Notes under the pieces: model-generated | What the model was told of the DNA's origin: nothing | Database searches by the model: none | The model's input: only the letters and a program-made list of their open reading frames with translations | Program-made: the position numbers and the translations under genes | From: Stieleria neptunia | GTDB lineage: Bacteria; Planctomycetota; Planctomycetia; Pirellulales; Pirellulaceae | Length of the DNA: 64,000 bases | Assembly (NCBI RefSeq): GCF_007754155.1 | Contig: NZ_CP037423.1 | Span: forward strand, 3,968,001-4,032,000 | Direction of reading: 5' to 3' | Part shown: one piece after another, positions 17,146-25,527 of the stretch | Layout: each line of letters opens with the position of its first letter | Position numbering within the stretch: the stretch's first letter is position 1

Positions 17146-18469
17146 CTTGAAACCGATAGATCGCGTCCGCGGTGCGCATGATCAGCGAGTGATCGACGAC
17201 CGCGGGGCTGGCCATGATCTGTCCGTCCAATTGGTTTTCGGCCAGAACTTCACTGTCGCGACCGGCGCTGATCACCGTCACGGTTCCTTCGTGCGATCCC
17301 AGGTAGATGCGGTCGCCGACCAGCAACGGTGACGCGCTGTACTTGCCGCCGATCCGTTTCTTCCAAACCTCCTCACCGCTATCGGCTTCGAAACAGCTGG
17401 CGATGCCGTTGTCTTCCATCACGTAGATCAGCCCGTCATGAAGGATCGGCGAGGGTTTGGCCGGGATCCCTTTCATCACGGTCCAGGCAACGTGGGTGTC
17501 GGTGACGTCGCCGGATCCATCGACCTTGACCGCCCACAGTTGCGGTTTGCCAAAGCCGGTCGAAAAGTAAACGACTCCGTCGGCATAGACCGGGCGGGGG
17601 ACGACCGAAAAGCCTTTGCCGTGGCGGACCTTCCAGATTTCGTTTCCGGTTGCCGGTTCATAGGCGACCATCCACTGCGATCCCATGCAAATCAATTGTT
17701 CGCGTCCGAGCCGGTCGGTGATCTTGATCGGCGTGCAATACGCTTTCTTTTGGTCGCCGGTGGGGGCATCCATTTCCGGTCGATCCGTCTCCCACAGGGT
17801 TTTGCCGGTGGCCTTGTCGAGTGCGGTGACGTATTGGCGCTCGATTCCATCCTGAATCAAGATCAATCGATCGCCATCGATCAACGGAGAGCTGCCGGGA
17901 CCGACGGAATGGTCCAATGGCAAGCGGCGTTGCCAAGTGATCTGGCGGGTCGTTCGATCCACGCAAAAGGTGCCGTAGGTCCCGAAATGGCAAATGATGT
18001 TGGGGCCATCGATGACGGGGGTCGGCGATGCATAGCTGTTGAGCGAGTGGATCGGATCGGGGGTTTCAATTTCGGTCAAATCGATCCCGGCCAATGGTTC
18101 GCCGGTTTCCAAATCGAGGGCGAATAACTTCAGCCGGATCGCCTTGGCGACGGCCAGTTGTTTGAATTTTTTTTCCTCGATGCCTGCGGCGCGGAGCAAT
18201 TCCAGGCGTTCATCTTCGCTGGGGAACACTTCGATCGCCGTCGTCGCCCAAACCACGTCGTCGGCGATCACCGGCGACGACCAGGCTTTGCCGGGAAGGT
18301 CCGTTTTCCATGCCAGGTTTTCTTGTTCGCCAAAGGTCAGCGGCGCGTTTTGGTCGATGGCAATGCCGTCGCCACCGGGGCCGCGAAATTGGGGCCACGG
18401 CGAGTCGGCGTGGGAAACAGACGCAGCCAACAAGAAGCAGGCGATTTTGATGCTGATTCGGCGGTGCAT
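17141..18469 (-). CDS. Exported PQQ-type beta-propeller repeat protein
   Basis: 442 aa from ATG at 18469 (MHRRISIKIACFLLAAS); the longer frame has no signal-like start. A signal peptide with likely cleavage after SHA is followed by WPQFRGPGGDGIA, the usual opening of planctomycete outer-membrane-BamB/PQQ-like propellers. Repeated blades then appear: NLAWKTDLPGKAWSSPVI, LFALDLETGEPLAG, VTALDKATGKTLWETDRPE, MVAYEPATGNEIWKVRHGKG and CFEADSGEEVWKKRIGGKY. It acts outside the cytoplasmic membrane. No dehydrogenase active site was recognised, so a scaffold or substrate-binding role is safest. The stop lies in a palindromic repeat. Confidence 0.9.
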   Translation of the reverse strand: MHRRISIKIACFLLAASVSHADSPWPQFRGPGGDGIAIDQNAPLTFGEQENLAWKTDLPGKAWSSPVIADDVVWATTAIEVFPSEDERLELLRAAGIEEKKFKQLAVAKAIRLKLFALDLETGEPLAGIDLTEIETPDPIHSLNSYASPTPVIDGPNIICHFGTYGTFCVDRTTRQITWQRRLPLDHSVGPGSSPLIDGDRLILIQDGIERQYVTALDKATGKTLWETDRPEMDAPTGDQKKAYCTPIKITDRLGREQLICMGSQWMVAYEPATGNEIWKVRHGKGFSVVPRPVYADGVVYFSTGFGKPQLWAVKVDGSGDVTDTHVAWTVMKGIPAKPSPILHDGLIYVMEDNGIASCFEADSGEEVWKKRIGGKYSASPLLVGDRIYLGSHEGTVTVISAGRDSEVLAENQLDGQIMASPAVVDHSLIMRTADAIYRFQE

Positions 18470-18559
18470 GGCGGGGACTGTAAGAGCAGGGTGGGCGAAG
18501 TTGAGCGGCTGAAAGTATAGCCAAAACCCGCCGTCGCGTCTCTTGGGCCGGAAGTCGAA

Positions 18560-18630
18560 CCACGGATGGCATGGCGTACCCACCGATGGCAGGCGGTATG
18601 ACATCCGTGGGTACGCTTTGCCATCCGTGG
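18560..18630. repeat. Family-C palindrome (CCACGGATGGCA.../...TGCCATCCGTGG type)
   Basis: Imperfect inverted repeat between divergent genes. Both arms contain the CACGGATGGCA and GTACCCAC words. A second copy with related sequence lies at 53077-53149. Confidence 0.75.
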
Positions 18631-18754
18631 GTTTTCTTTTCTCTCGCCCCGTCTACCGCCATCCCGATTCGCCGCATGAACTCCGCGGTTGAGCTAAAAT
18701 CCGTCGCTCCGTTCCTGAATCGTCCCGCCAGATCCCTCCCTCAGGTTGTTTCTC

Positions 18755-19666
18755 GTGAATCTCAATCGTCGTACCGCCCTGGCCCTCGCCGCGTCGGCAT
18801 CGCTGTCCTTTGCCCGCGCCTCCCAAGCCGCTCCGTCGCCGTTTCAATTTCGTTATGCGCTCGCCTCGTGCATGTATGGCTACACGCCGCTGGCGGAAAT
18901 TTTGCCGGAGGCTGAGAAGATCGGGGCGTCGGGGATCGACATCTGGCCCAAGGTGCATGGCGACCAGCGCGAGCAGCTGGACGCGTTGGGCGAAGACCGC
19001 TTCGCCGCGATGCTGCGCGAACACGACGTCGAGCTTTCCTGCATCACCCAGTACAAGCTGGGCCCGTTTGGAATTGACGATGAAATTCGACTCGCCGAGC
19101 GATTGGGATGCAAGCTGATTGTGACCGGCGGTTCCGGGCCAAGAAACTTGAAGGGCGCGGCGCTGAAGGAGGCGATCGCAGCGTTTTTGAAAAAGTTGAC
19201 ACCGACGATCAAGCTCGCCCGTGATCACGGAGTGCGGATCGCAATCGAGAATCACGAGAACAACTTGATCCACGACGCTGACTCGCTGCGCTATCTGGTG
19301 GACCTGGCGCCGGCGGATGCCATCGCCGTCGCGTTTGCCCCGTATCATTTGCCGCAAGACAATGAGGTGCTGTGCCGATTGCTTCGGGACTTGGGCGATT
19401 CGGTTGCCGTGTTTTACGCTTGGCAGCACGGCATGGGGTGCAAAACGAAACTGCCCAAGGAGCAGGAGTTGTTACAGATGCCCGGACGAGGCGATTTGGA
19501 CTTTGGACCGATCGTGAAGACGCTGGCAGAGATGCAGTTCGATGGCTGGACCGAGATTTTTATGCACCCGGTTCCAAGGGGGATACCGATTTTGGCGACG
19601 ACCGACAAAGTGACCGCGGAGATCAACCGGTCACGCAAGTATTTGGAACAACACCTCATTGAGTAA
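18755..19666 (+). CDS. Exported sugar phosphate isomerase/epimerase-like protein
   Basis: 303 aa from GTG at 18755, with AGG nine bases upstream; TTG at 18746 is the alternative. The N-terminus (NLNRRTALALAASASLSFARASQA) looks like a Tat- or Sec-type signal with an Arg pair. The mature part is a xylose isomerase-like TIM barrel: YTPLAEILPEAEKIGASGIDIWP, LSCITQYKLGPFGIDDEIRLAERLGCKLIVTGGSG, GVRIAIENHENNLI (metal-binding Glu/His region), and DFGPIVKTLAEMQFDGWTEIFMHP. Planctomycetes carry many such proteins. The reaction is unknown and a secreted location is inferred from the signal. Confidence 0.85.
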   Translation: MNLNRRTALALAASASLSFARASQAAPSPFQFRYALASCMYGYTPLAEILPEAEKIGASGIDIWPKVHGDQREQLDALGEDRFAAMLREHDVELSCITQYKLGPFGIDDEIRLAERLGCKLIVTGGSGPRNLKGAALKEAIAAFLKKLTPTIKLARDHGVRIAIENHENNLIHDADSLRYLVDLAPADAIAVAFAPYHLPQDNEVLCRLLRDLGDSVAVFYAWQHGMGCKTKLPKEQELLQMPGRGDLDFGPIVKTLAEMQFDGWTEIFMHPVPRGIPILATTDKVTAEINRSRKYLEQHLIE

Positions 19667-19752
19667 TCGATTGATATCAGCCGGTTCGCGTTACCGCGAG
19701 CGGCACCTCCGCTTGTGTCGGCTTCTCAGTGCTATTGGGTGATAGGCGAGAC

Positions 19753-20403
19753 TCAACAAGCCCGTCGACGCCGGCAGACGACACTCACACCCAGAGCGGC
19801 GAAGATCGCGAGCGAGCTTGGTTCGGGCGTTGCCAATGCAGGCGGGGGTGGGGCAGCGGAAGGATCAGCCGCGGAATGAGCGAACGTGGTCAACGTCGCG
19901 GGACCTATCCGTTCCAAGCTTAGAAAAGAAAAGGGGACCAGTTGCACCAACGCTCCGCTGACGTGGATGGCACCTGCCCCCGCCGAGACGACCTCTGTCC
20001 GGAAGCTATAGGTTGGCGAGAAAATTCTCCACCCGGCGAGCGATGCGGTTAGGCCTCCGGAAGTTGTCAGTCCCCCTGTCGGAATCACGCCCGGATCCAC
20101 GAACAAGTTCGGACCCTCAGGGATGTAGATGCCAGGCCCATCGAAATTAAAATCTGTCGGATTCGCGAAGGTGTCAGACAATTGGAGGGAAGTCATCCAC
20201 AGTGACAGATTGGATGGATCAAAACCGTCCAATTTCACCGTTACGTCCAGCACTTGTCCGACCTCCAGGCTGGCTGGGTCTGCACCCCCGATATCGATCT
20301 GGGCCGTGATCACACCTGCCGAGGTGCGACTGTCATTGAACGCGAACAGGGCCAAAAGTGCGGAAAAAAACGTGAATACGGCGGGGCGAAAAGGTGTCGG
20401 CAT
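19753..20403 (-). CDS. PEP-CTERM sorting-domain protein
   Basis: 216 aa. A hydrophobic N-terminal signal (FTFFSALLALFAFND) is followed by a beta-rich, low-charge mature region (DVTVKLDGFDPSNLSLW, SFRTEVVSAGAGAIHVSG). The last 25 residues are a textbook PEP-CTERM tail: TPEPSSL, a hydrophobic helix AIFAALGVSVV, and the basic end CRRRRAC. Such proteins are exported and processed by an exosortase for surface or extracellular matrix placement. No exosortase is in the window. Body resembles cohesin-like or other small adhesive PEP-CTERM proteins, but I cannot name a family. Confidence 0.9.
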   Translation of the reverse strand: MPTPFRPAVFTFFSALLALFAFNDSRTSAGVITAQIDIGGADPASLEVGQVLDVTVKLDGFDPSNLSLWMTSLQLSDTFANPTDFNFDGPGIYIPEGPNLFVDPGVIPTGGLTTSGGLTASLAGWRIFSPTYSFRTEVVSAGAGAIHVSGALVQLVPFSFLSLERIGPATLTTFAHSAADPSAAPPPPALATPEPSSLAIFAALGVSVVCRRRRAC

Positions 20404-20635
20404 AAATCGTGCTCAAGTTGTCATGTCAAGTGTGGGCGGTCCTCGGGCAAATTCCTGAATGATCGATGATCGACCATGGGGCTCCGATTGGGACGAGGCA
20501 CACTTAAAGCACAGTCCGTGCCAATCAGCACATGACAAGGCGATCGCGAGAATGACTCGGCGGAGTACCAACGCGTCGTTGCGGCGCTGGAGTGGGGTTT
20601 CTCGCCGGTCTATAGGTGGAGTGTTTTTGGCCGGC

Positions 20636-23440
20636 CTAATGCGCTTCCAACCAGTTCTTTCCTGTTCCCATTTCGACGACGATCGGGACCGTCATCGGCA
20701 GCGCGGTTTTCATGGCGTTCTCAATGACCGGCAGCACGTCATCCTGTTCCGCTTTCCATAAATCAAACACCAACTCGTCATGCACCGTCAGCAGCATCTT
20801 GGTTTGGAAGCCGCCCTCGCGTAGCGCCCGGTGGACTTTGACCATCGCCAGTTTCAGCATATCGGCCGCGGTGCCTTGGATCGGGCTGTTCATCGCCAGG
20901 CGTTCGGCTGCCGATGCGCTGCCACGTGACTTGCTGGTGATGTCTCGGACGTAACGTCTGCGTCCGGTCTTGGTCACCACATAGCCGTGTTCTTTTGCAA
21001 ACGCGATCGTCTCGTCGATGTAACGCTGGACGCCGGGGTATTTTTCAAAGTAGTTTTTGATCAACTCGCCCGCTTCGGCGCGGGGGATGTTCAGTCGTTG
21101 TTGCAGCCCGAATGCGCTGATGCCGTAGATGATGCCGAAGTTCACAGTTTTGGCTTTGGCACGCATTTCCCGCGTCACGTCATCGAGTTCAACCTTGTAA
21201 ACCTTGGATGCCGTCACGGTGTGAATGTCTTCACCGCCCACGAACGCGGCGATCATCGATTCGTCGCCGCTCAATTCCGCCATGATCCTCAGTTCGATTT
21301 GTGAGTAGTCGGCCGACAGGATCAAATGGTTGTCGTCGCGGGGGACGAATGCCGCACGGATTTCTCGTCCGCGTTCCTTCCGCACCGGAATCGTTTGCAG
21401 GTTGGGGTCGTTGGACTGCATCCGGCCGGTTGCCGTCCACGTCTGGCTGTAGTGGGTGTGCAGCCGTCCGGTTTCCGGGTGGACCGCCGCGGGCAACTGG
21501 TCCACGTACGTCGATTTCAATTTACGTGCGTTGCGATAGTCCAACACGTCGCGGATGATGGCGTGTTTACCGGACAGCCGTTCCAATTCGGCTTCGCGGG
21601 TCGAGTATTGCCCGGTCGCGGTCTTCTTGGGTTTTTCTTCCAGTTCCAGCTCTTCGAACAAGACGACGCCCAGTTGTTTGGGGGAGTCGACGTTGAATTC
21701 GTGGCCGGCCGCGGAAAAAATCCTCGCCTGCAAGTCATCGATTTCGGCTTGCAGGACTTCGGAGTATTTCGCCAGTGAGTCGGTGTCCAGCGTGATGCCG
21801 TTGTATTCCATGTCGACCAAAACGGGCACCAATGGGCATTCGACTTCGTCGCAGACTTGCTGCACGCCGCGCTGGATCGCCATCGGCTGCAAAATCTTGG
21901 CGATTTGCAGGGTGACGTCGGCGTCTTCGCAGGCGTATTCGGCCAGTTTTTCCAGCGGGACGTCCGCCATGTTTTTCTGCTCGTCGCCTTTGGGGCCGAT
22001 CAGCTCCGACGTCGGAATCGGCTTGTAATTCAAGTACAACTCCGACAGCGAATCCAGCCCGTGTCGCATCTCCGGTTCGGTCATCGTGTGGACCAGCATC
22101 GTGTCCACCAACGGCGCGCGGACTTCGATGCCGTTCCACTTCAGCAGCGAGATGTCGTACTTCAGATTGTGTCCGATTTTCGTGACCGATTCGTCGGCAA
22201 ATAAATCGGCGAACTCCGCCAGCATCACCGACCGTTCGTCCGCGTCCTCGGGGCAGACGACGTAGTACGCTTCATGCGGTTTGATGCTGATCGCGATGCC
22301 CAGCGGGACGGCCGTGCGGGGATCCAGTCCGGTGGTTTCGGTATCGAAGCAGAATGTTTTCGCTTCGGCCAGTCGCTTGATCAGCTTGGTGCGTTCTTGC
22401 TTGGTCGTCACCGTGTGATAGGTGTGTGCGACTTCGTGGATCGATGTTTCGTCCGACGGTTCATCGAACAGCGATTGTTGGATTTGTGTTTCGCGTTTTT
22501 CGCGGGCGACGGCGGATCGGGCCGACGCGACCGAGAACGACTTGCCGAAGACTCGCTTGCCGATCGTTTCGAATTCCAACTCGGTCAACAGCTCGCGCAG
22601 TTTTTGGTCGTCACGTTTTTGGCGGGCCAAGGCATTGATGTCGATCTCGGTCGGCACATCCAACAAGATGGTGACCAAGCGTTTGGACAGCAGGGCTAGC
22701 TCGGCGTTTTCCTGGACGCGTTCCTTCTGTTTGCCCTTCAGTTTGTCGGCGTTTTCGAGCACACCTTCGATGCTGCCGTATTCGGCGATTAGCTTCTTGG
22801 CGGTCTTGGGACCGATGCCAGGGATTCCGGGGATGTTGTCACTGGAGTCGCCCATCAGCCCGAGCACGTCGATGACTTGTTCGACACGCTGGATCTCCCA
22901 TTGCTCGCAGACCTCCTTGACCCCCAGGATTTCCGACTCGCCACCCTTGCGTCCCGGCTTGTAGACGTGGATCTGGTCGGTGACCAATTGGTGATAATCT
23001 TTGTCGGGCGTGACCATCCAGGTTTCGAATCCTTGGTCGGACGCCTGGTGGGCCAGGGTGCCGATCACATCGTCCGCTTCGTAACCGGGCATGCGGATCG
23101 TTTTGATATTCAACGCATCAAACAGTTTGTCGATCCAGGGCAGTTGGCTGGCCAAGTCCTCCGGCATCGCGTCGCGCTGGGCCTTGTACTCCGGGTAATC
23201 GATGTGCCGCTGGGTGGGTTCGGAGGTGTCGAAGGCGCAGGCAATGTGCGTCGGTTCCTCCTTGGTCAGGATGTCGGTGATGGCATTGAGCATCCCGAAC
23301 ACGGCGGAGGTGCATTGGCCGCCGGAGGTGAATCGCGGGCTGCGGATGAGCGCGAAATGGGCCCGGTAGGTCAACGCCATGCCGTCCAGCAGGAACAGCT
23401 TTTTGGTCGGCGAGAAGAGGTTGGGAGTGTCGTCGGCCAT
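20636..23440 (-). CDS. polA: DNA polymerase I
   Basis: 934 aa from ATG at 23440 (MADDTPNLFSP); the upstream extension reaches into a palindromic repeat and is rejected. Three enzymatic parts are present. The 5'-3' exonuclease: LFLLDGMALTYRAHFA, AFDTSEPTQRH, GYEADDVIGTLA, MGDSSDNIPGIPGIGPKTA. The proofreading 3'-5' exonuclease keeps DTETTG and GHNLKYD, so it should be active. The polymerase: motif A DYSQIELRIMAELSGD, motif B AKTVNFGIIYGIS, motif C TVHDELVF. It fills Okazaki and repair gaps. Full length for the family. Confidence 0.98.
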   Translation of the reverse strand: MADDTPNLFSPTKKLFLLDGMALTYRAHFALIRSPRFTSGGQCTSAVFGMLNAITDILTKEEPTHIACAFDTSEPTQRHIDYPEYKAQRDAMPEDLASQLPWIDKLFDALNIKTIRMPGYEADDVIGTLAHQASDQGFETWMVTPDKDYHQLVTDQIHVYKPGRKGGESEILGVKEVCEQWEIQRVEQVIDVLGLMGDSSDNIPGIPGIGPKTAKKLIAEYGSIEGVLENADKLKGKQKERVQENAELALLSKRLVTILLDVPTEIDINALARQKRDDQKLRELLTELEFETIGKRVFGKSFSVASARSAVAREKRETQIQQSLFDEPSDETSIHEVAHTYHTVTTKQERTKLIKRLAEAKTFCFDTETTGLDPRTAVPLGIAISIKPHEAYYVVCPEDADERSVMLAEFADLFADESVTKIGHNLKYDISLLKWNGIEVRAPLVDTMLVHTMTEPEMRHGLDSLSELYLNYKPIPTSELIGPKGDEQKNMADVPLEKLAEYACEDADVTLQIAKILQPMAIQRGVQQVCDEVECPLVPVLVDMEYNGITLDTDSLAKYSEVLQAEIDDLQARIFSAAGHEFNVDSPKQLGVVLFEELELEEKPKKTATGQYSTREAELERLSGKHAIIRDVLDYRNARKLKSTYVDQLPAAVHPETGRLHTHYSQTWTATGRMQSNDPNLQTIPVRKERGREIRAAFVPRDDNHLILSADYSQIELRIMAELSGDESMIAAFVGGEDIHTVTASKVYKVELDDVTREMRAKAKTVNFGIIYGISAFGLQQRLNIPRAEAGELIKNYFEKYPGVQRYIDETIAFAKEHGYVVTKTGRRRYVRDITSKSRGSASAAERLAMNSPIQGTAADMLKLAMVKVHRALREGGFQTKMLLTVHDELVFDLWKAEQDDVLPVIENAMKTALPMTVPIVVEMGTGKNWLEAH

Positions 23441-23544
23441 GCGAGCGGTTGGTTGAGAAGAGCGTGGTAAAAGTGAGAATGTACGCTGGCGGGGCGTCCT
23501 TCGATAGATCTTGTCGACGTCGTCGAGCAACGGAGAAGTCATGG

Positions 23545-23607
23545 GGGAAATAGGACCAATGCGACAGATACGACCCATGAGTCCTATTTGTCACATTGGT
23601 CCTATTG
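23545..23607. repeat. Family-D palindrome (ATAGGACCAATG type)
   Basis: Imperfect inverted repeat (AAATAGGACCAATGCGACAG with its complement ending ATTGGTCCTATT), upstream of polA in the approximately 400-bp spacer to the SPFH gene. Four further copies flank the 16S genes (34713, 35072, 38686, 38823). The rest of this spacer shows nothing I can name. Confidence 0.8.
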
Positions 23608-23837
23608 TCGTCCACGATTTCGCCACTGTGGCAGCGTCCAGATAAACGAGCGGATCTTCTAGAAAGCTGCCAGGCCCTCGTCGGTCGACGTGCATCGCGG
23701 CGAGCTATTTGCTAGAGTAACGCCACTCGTCGGTTTCCGCGCCTGGACGGTCGCCCGTTTTGGGCCGATGTCTTGGGGCTGATTGGGCGATGTGAAAACG
23801 GATCGCCTCGACTAACTTTTCTCGACCAGGATTTGCT

Positions 23838-24950
23838 ATGGGATTGTTTGACAGGTTGCGCCACGAACTGATCGACATCATTGAGTGGATCGACGACTCC
23901 AATCATACGTTGGTTTGGCGGTTTCCCAGGTACAACAACGAAATCAAAAACGGGGCGCAGTTGATCGTGCGTCCGGGCCAGATGGCGGTTTTGGTCAGCG
24001 GCGGAGAGATCGCCGACACGTATGGTCCCGGGCACTACGAGCTCGAAACCAAAAACATGCCGATCCTGTCGACGTTGCAGGGTTGGAAATATGGGTTCGA
24101 AAGCCCCTTCAAAGCCGAAGTGTATTTCGTCAGCACCAAGCAGATCACCGATCTGAAATGGGGAACGCCAAACCCCGTGATGTTGCGTGATCCCGAATTC
24201 GGTCCGATCCGAATCCGCGCCTTCGGAACGTACGCCTTGCAAGCGGTCGAGCCGAAAGCGTTGTTGAGGGAGATTGTCGGAACCGATGACGATTTTCAAT
24301 CCGACGAAATCACCGATTTGATGCGGGCGATGATCACCTCGGCCTTCACGCAGGCACTGGCGGACCTGCAGATCCCCGCGCTCGATTTGGCCTCTCGCTA
24401 TCAGGAACTCGGCGACACCATCCGGGCTCGGGTGGTCGAACAGATCGATGACGAGTACGGGTTGGATTGCCCGCAGTTGTTCGTTGTCAATATTTCGTTG
24501 CCCGAAGCGGTCGAAAAGGCGCTCGACACGCGGACCAGCATGGGCGTGATCGGCGACATGAACAAGTTCCAGCAATACCAGATGGGCAACGCGATGACGG
24601 AGGCGGCGAAAAACTCGTCCGGCGGTGGCGCTGCCGAAGGCATGGGTTTGGGGATGGGCATGGCGATGGCCGGTCGCATGATGGGCGGCGCGATGGGAGC
24701 GGCACCCGCGGCAGGCCCCGCGGCGGCACCCCCGCCTCCACCGGCAGCTTGGCACGTCGCCGTCGCCGGGCAAACCAAAGGCCCTTTCTCCCTCGCACAA
24801 CTCTCCAGCGGGATCGCATCGGGCGAAGTCACCAAAGACACGATGGTCTGGACCGCGGGGATGGAAGCCTGGGCCGCCGCCGCGGCGGTGCCGGCGCTGG
24901 CAGGGTTGTTCGTTTCGCAAGCTCCACCGCCGCCGCCACCACCGATGTAA
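23838..24950 (+). CDS. SPFH domain protein with C-terminal GYF_2-like domain
   Basis: 370 aa. Residues about 1-245 match the SPFH (Band 7) branch often called virion core protein-like or YdjI: MGLFDRLRHELIDIIEW, LIVRPGQMAVLVSGGEIADTYGPG, RIRAFGTYALQ, LQIPALDLASRYQELG and GLDCPQLFVVNISLPEAVEKALDT. A Gly/Met/Ala/Pro-rich linker leads to WHVAVAGQTKGPFSLAQLSSG...DTMVWTAGMEAW, a GYF_2-type module that probably binds proline-rich peptides; the chain itself ends in poly-Pro. There is no transmembrane helix, so membrane contact would be peripheral. It precedes the polyamine operon after a 166-bp spacer that holds a repeat, so a separate promoter is possible. Confidence 0.9.
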   Translation: MGLFDRLRHELIDIIEWIDDSNHTLVWRFPRYNNEIKNGAQLIVRPGQMAVLVSGGEIADTYGPGHYELETKNMPILSTLQGWKYGFESPFKAEVYFVSTKQITDLKWGTPNPVMLRDPEFGPIRIRAFGTYALQAVEPKALLREIVGTDDDFQSDEITDLMRAMITSAFTQALADLQIPALDLASRYQELGDTIRARVVEQIDDEYGLDCPQLFVVNISLPEAVEKALDTRTSMGVIGDMNKFQQYQMGNAMTEAAKNSSGGGAAEGMGLGMGMAMAGRMMGGAMGAAPAAGPAAAPPPPPAAWHVAVAGQTKGPFSLAQLSSGIASGEVTKDTMVWTAGMEAWAAAAAVPALAGLFVSQAPPPPPPPM

Positions 24951-24956
24951 GTCACC

Positions 24957-25078
24957 CTCGTTCCCAGGCTCCGCCTGGGAACGGAATGGACGTGAGGCTC
25001 TGCCTCACGCGGTAAAAAGAACGTCGGAGGCGGAGCCTCCGGAACCTTGCGTCCCCAGGCGGAGCCCGGGAACGAGGA
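24957..25078. repeat. Family-E palindromic element (CTCGTTCCCAGGCTCCGCCT type)
   Basis: The outer ends CTCGTTCCCAGGC and GCCCGGGAACGAG are inverted. Inside lie GGCTCCGCCTGGGAACG, GTGAGGCTCTGCCTCAC and GGAGGCGGAGCCTCC hairpins. It sits between the SPFH gene and the polyamine operon and may uncouple their transcription. Confidence 0.8.
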
Positions 25079-25116
25079 TGTGGTGGATAATCGACCAATG
25101 AGGAAATTGAACTGAA

Positions 25117-25527
25117 GTGGACGAACCACAGCAACGTTCTGAGCCGCTCGCCGGATTCACCGGGGGGACGGAATGGATGATCGATGCCTCGGGCTGCGCG
25201 CCTGATGCGTTGCGGGATTTGCAGCGAGTCGAAACGCTCTGTCAGCGGGTGGTTGCAGACCTGGGGTTGACTCTCGTCGGCCGACCGATGTGTCATGCCT
25301 TTCCCGGCCCCGGCGGTGTGACGGCGCTGTACCTGTTGAGCGAATCCCACTTGGCCTGTCACACCTATCCCGAACACGAATTCGCCACCTTCAACTTGTA
25401 TTGCTGCCGTCGGCGACCCGCTTGGCCTTGGCGACAGGAACTGGAACGAATGTTTGAAGCCCGCGATGTCGTGGTGCGGCAGTTGAATCGTGATCTTCGA
25501 TTGACGCGGAAGGAATCGCTGCGATGA
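25117..25527 (+). CDS. speD: S-adenosylmethionine decarboxylase family protein
   Basis: 136 aa from GTG at 25117. It should make decarboxylated AdoMet, the aminopropyl donor for polyamine synthesis. The prokaryotic class-1 (SpeH) active-site block is clear: LLSESHLACHTYPEHEFATF. The Glu-Ser bond before Ser77 is where self-cleavage would create the pyruvoyl group; the His of HTYPE and the Cys of NLYCC match the conserved proton-donor positions. Size fits the short family. It is first of six overlapping or abutting genes, overlapping the DUF4178 gene by ATGA. A spermidine-synthase domain protein four genes downstream is the expected partner. Confidence 0.9.
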   Translation: MDEPQQRSEPLAGFTGGTEWMIDASGCAPDALRDLQRVETLCQRVVADLGLTLVGRPMCHAFPGPGGVTALYLLSESHLACHTYPEHEFATFNLYCCRRRPAWPWRQELERMFEARDVVVRQLNRDLRLTRKESLR

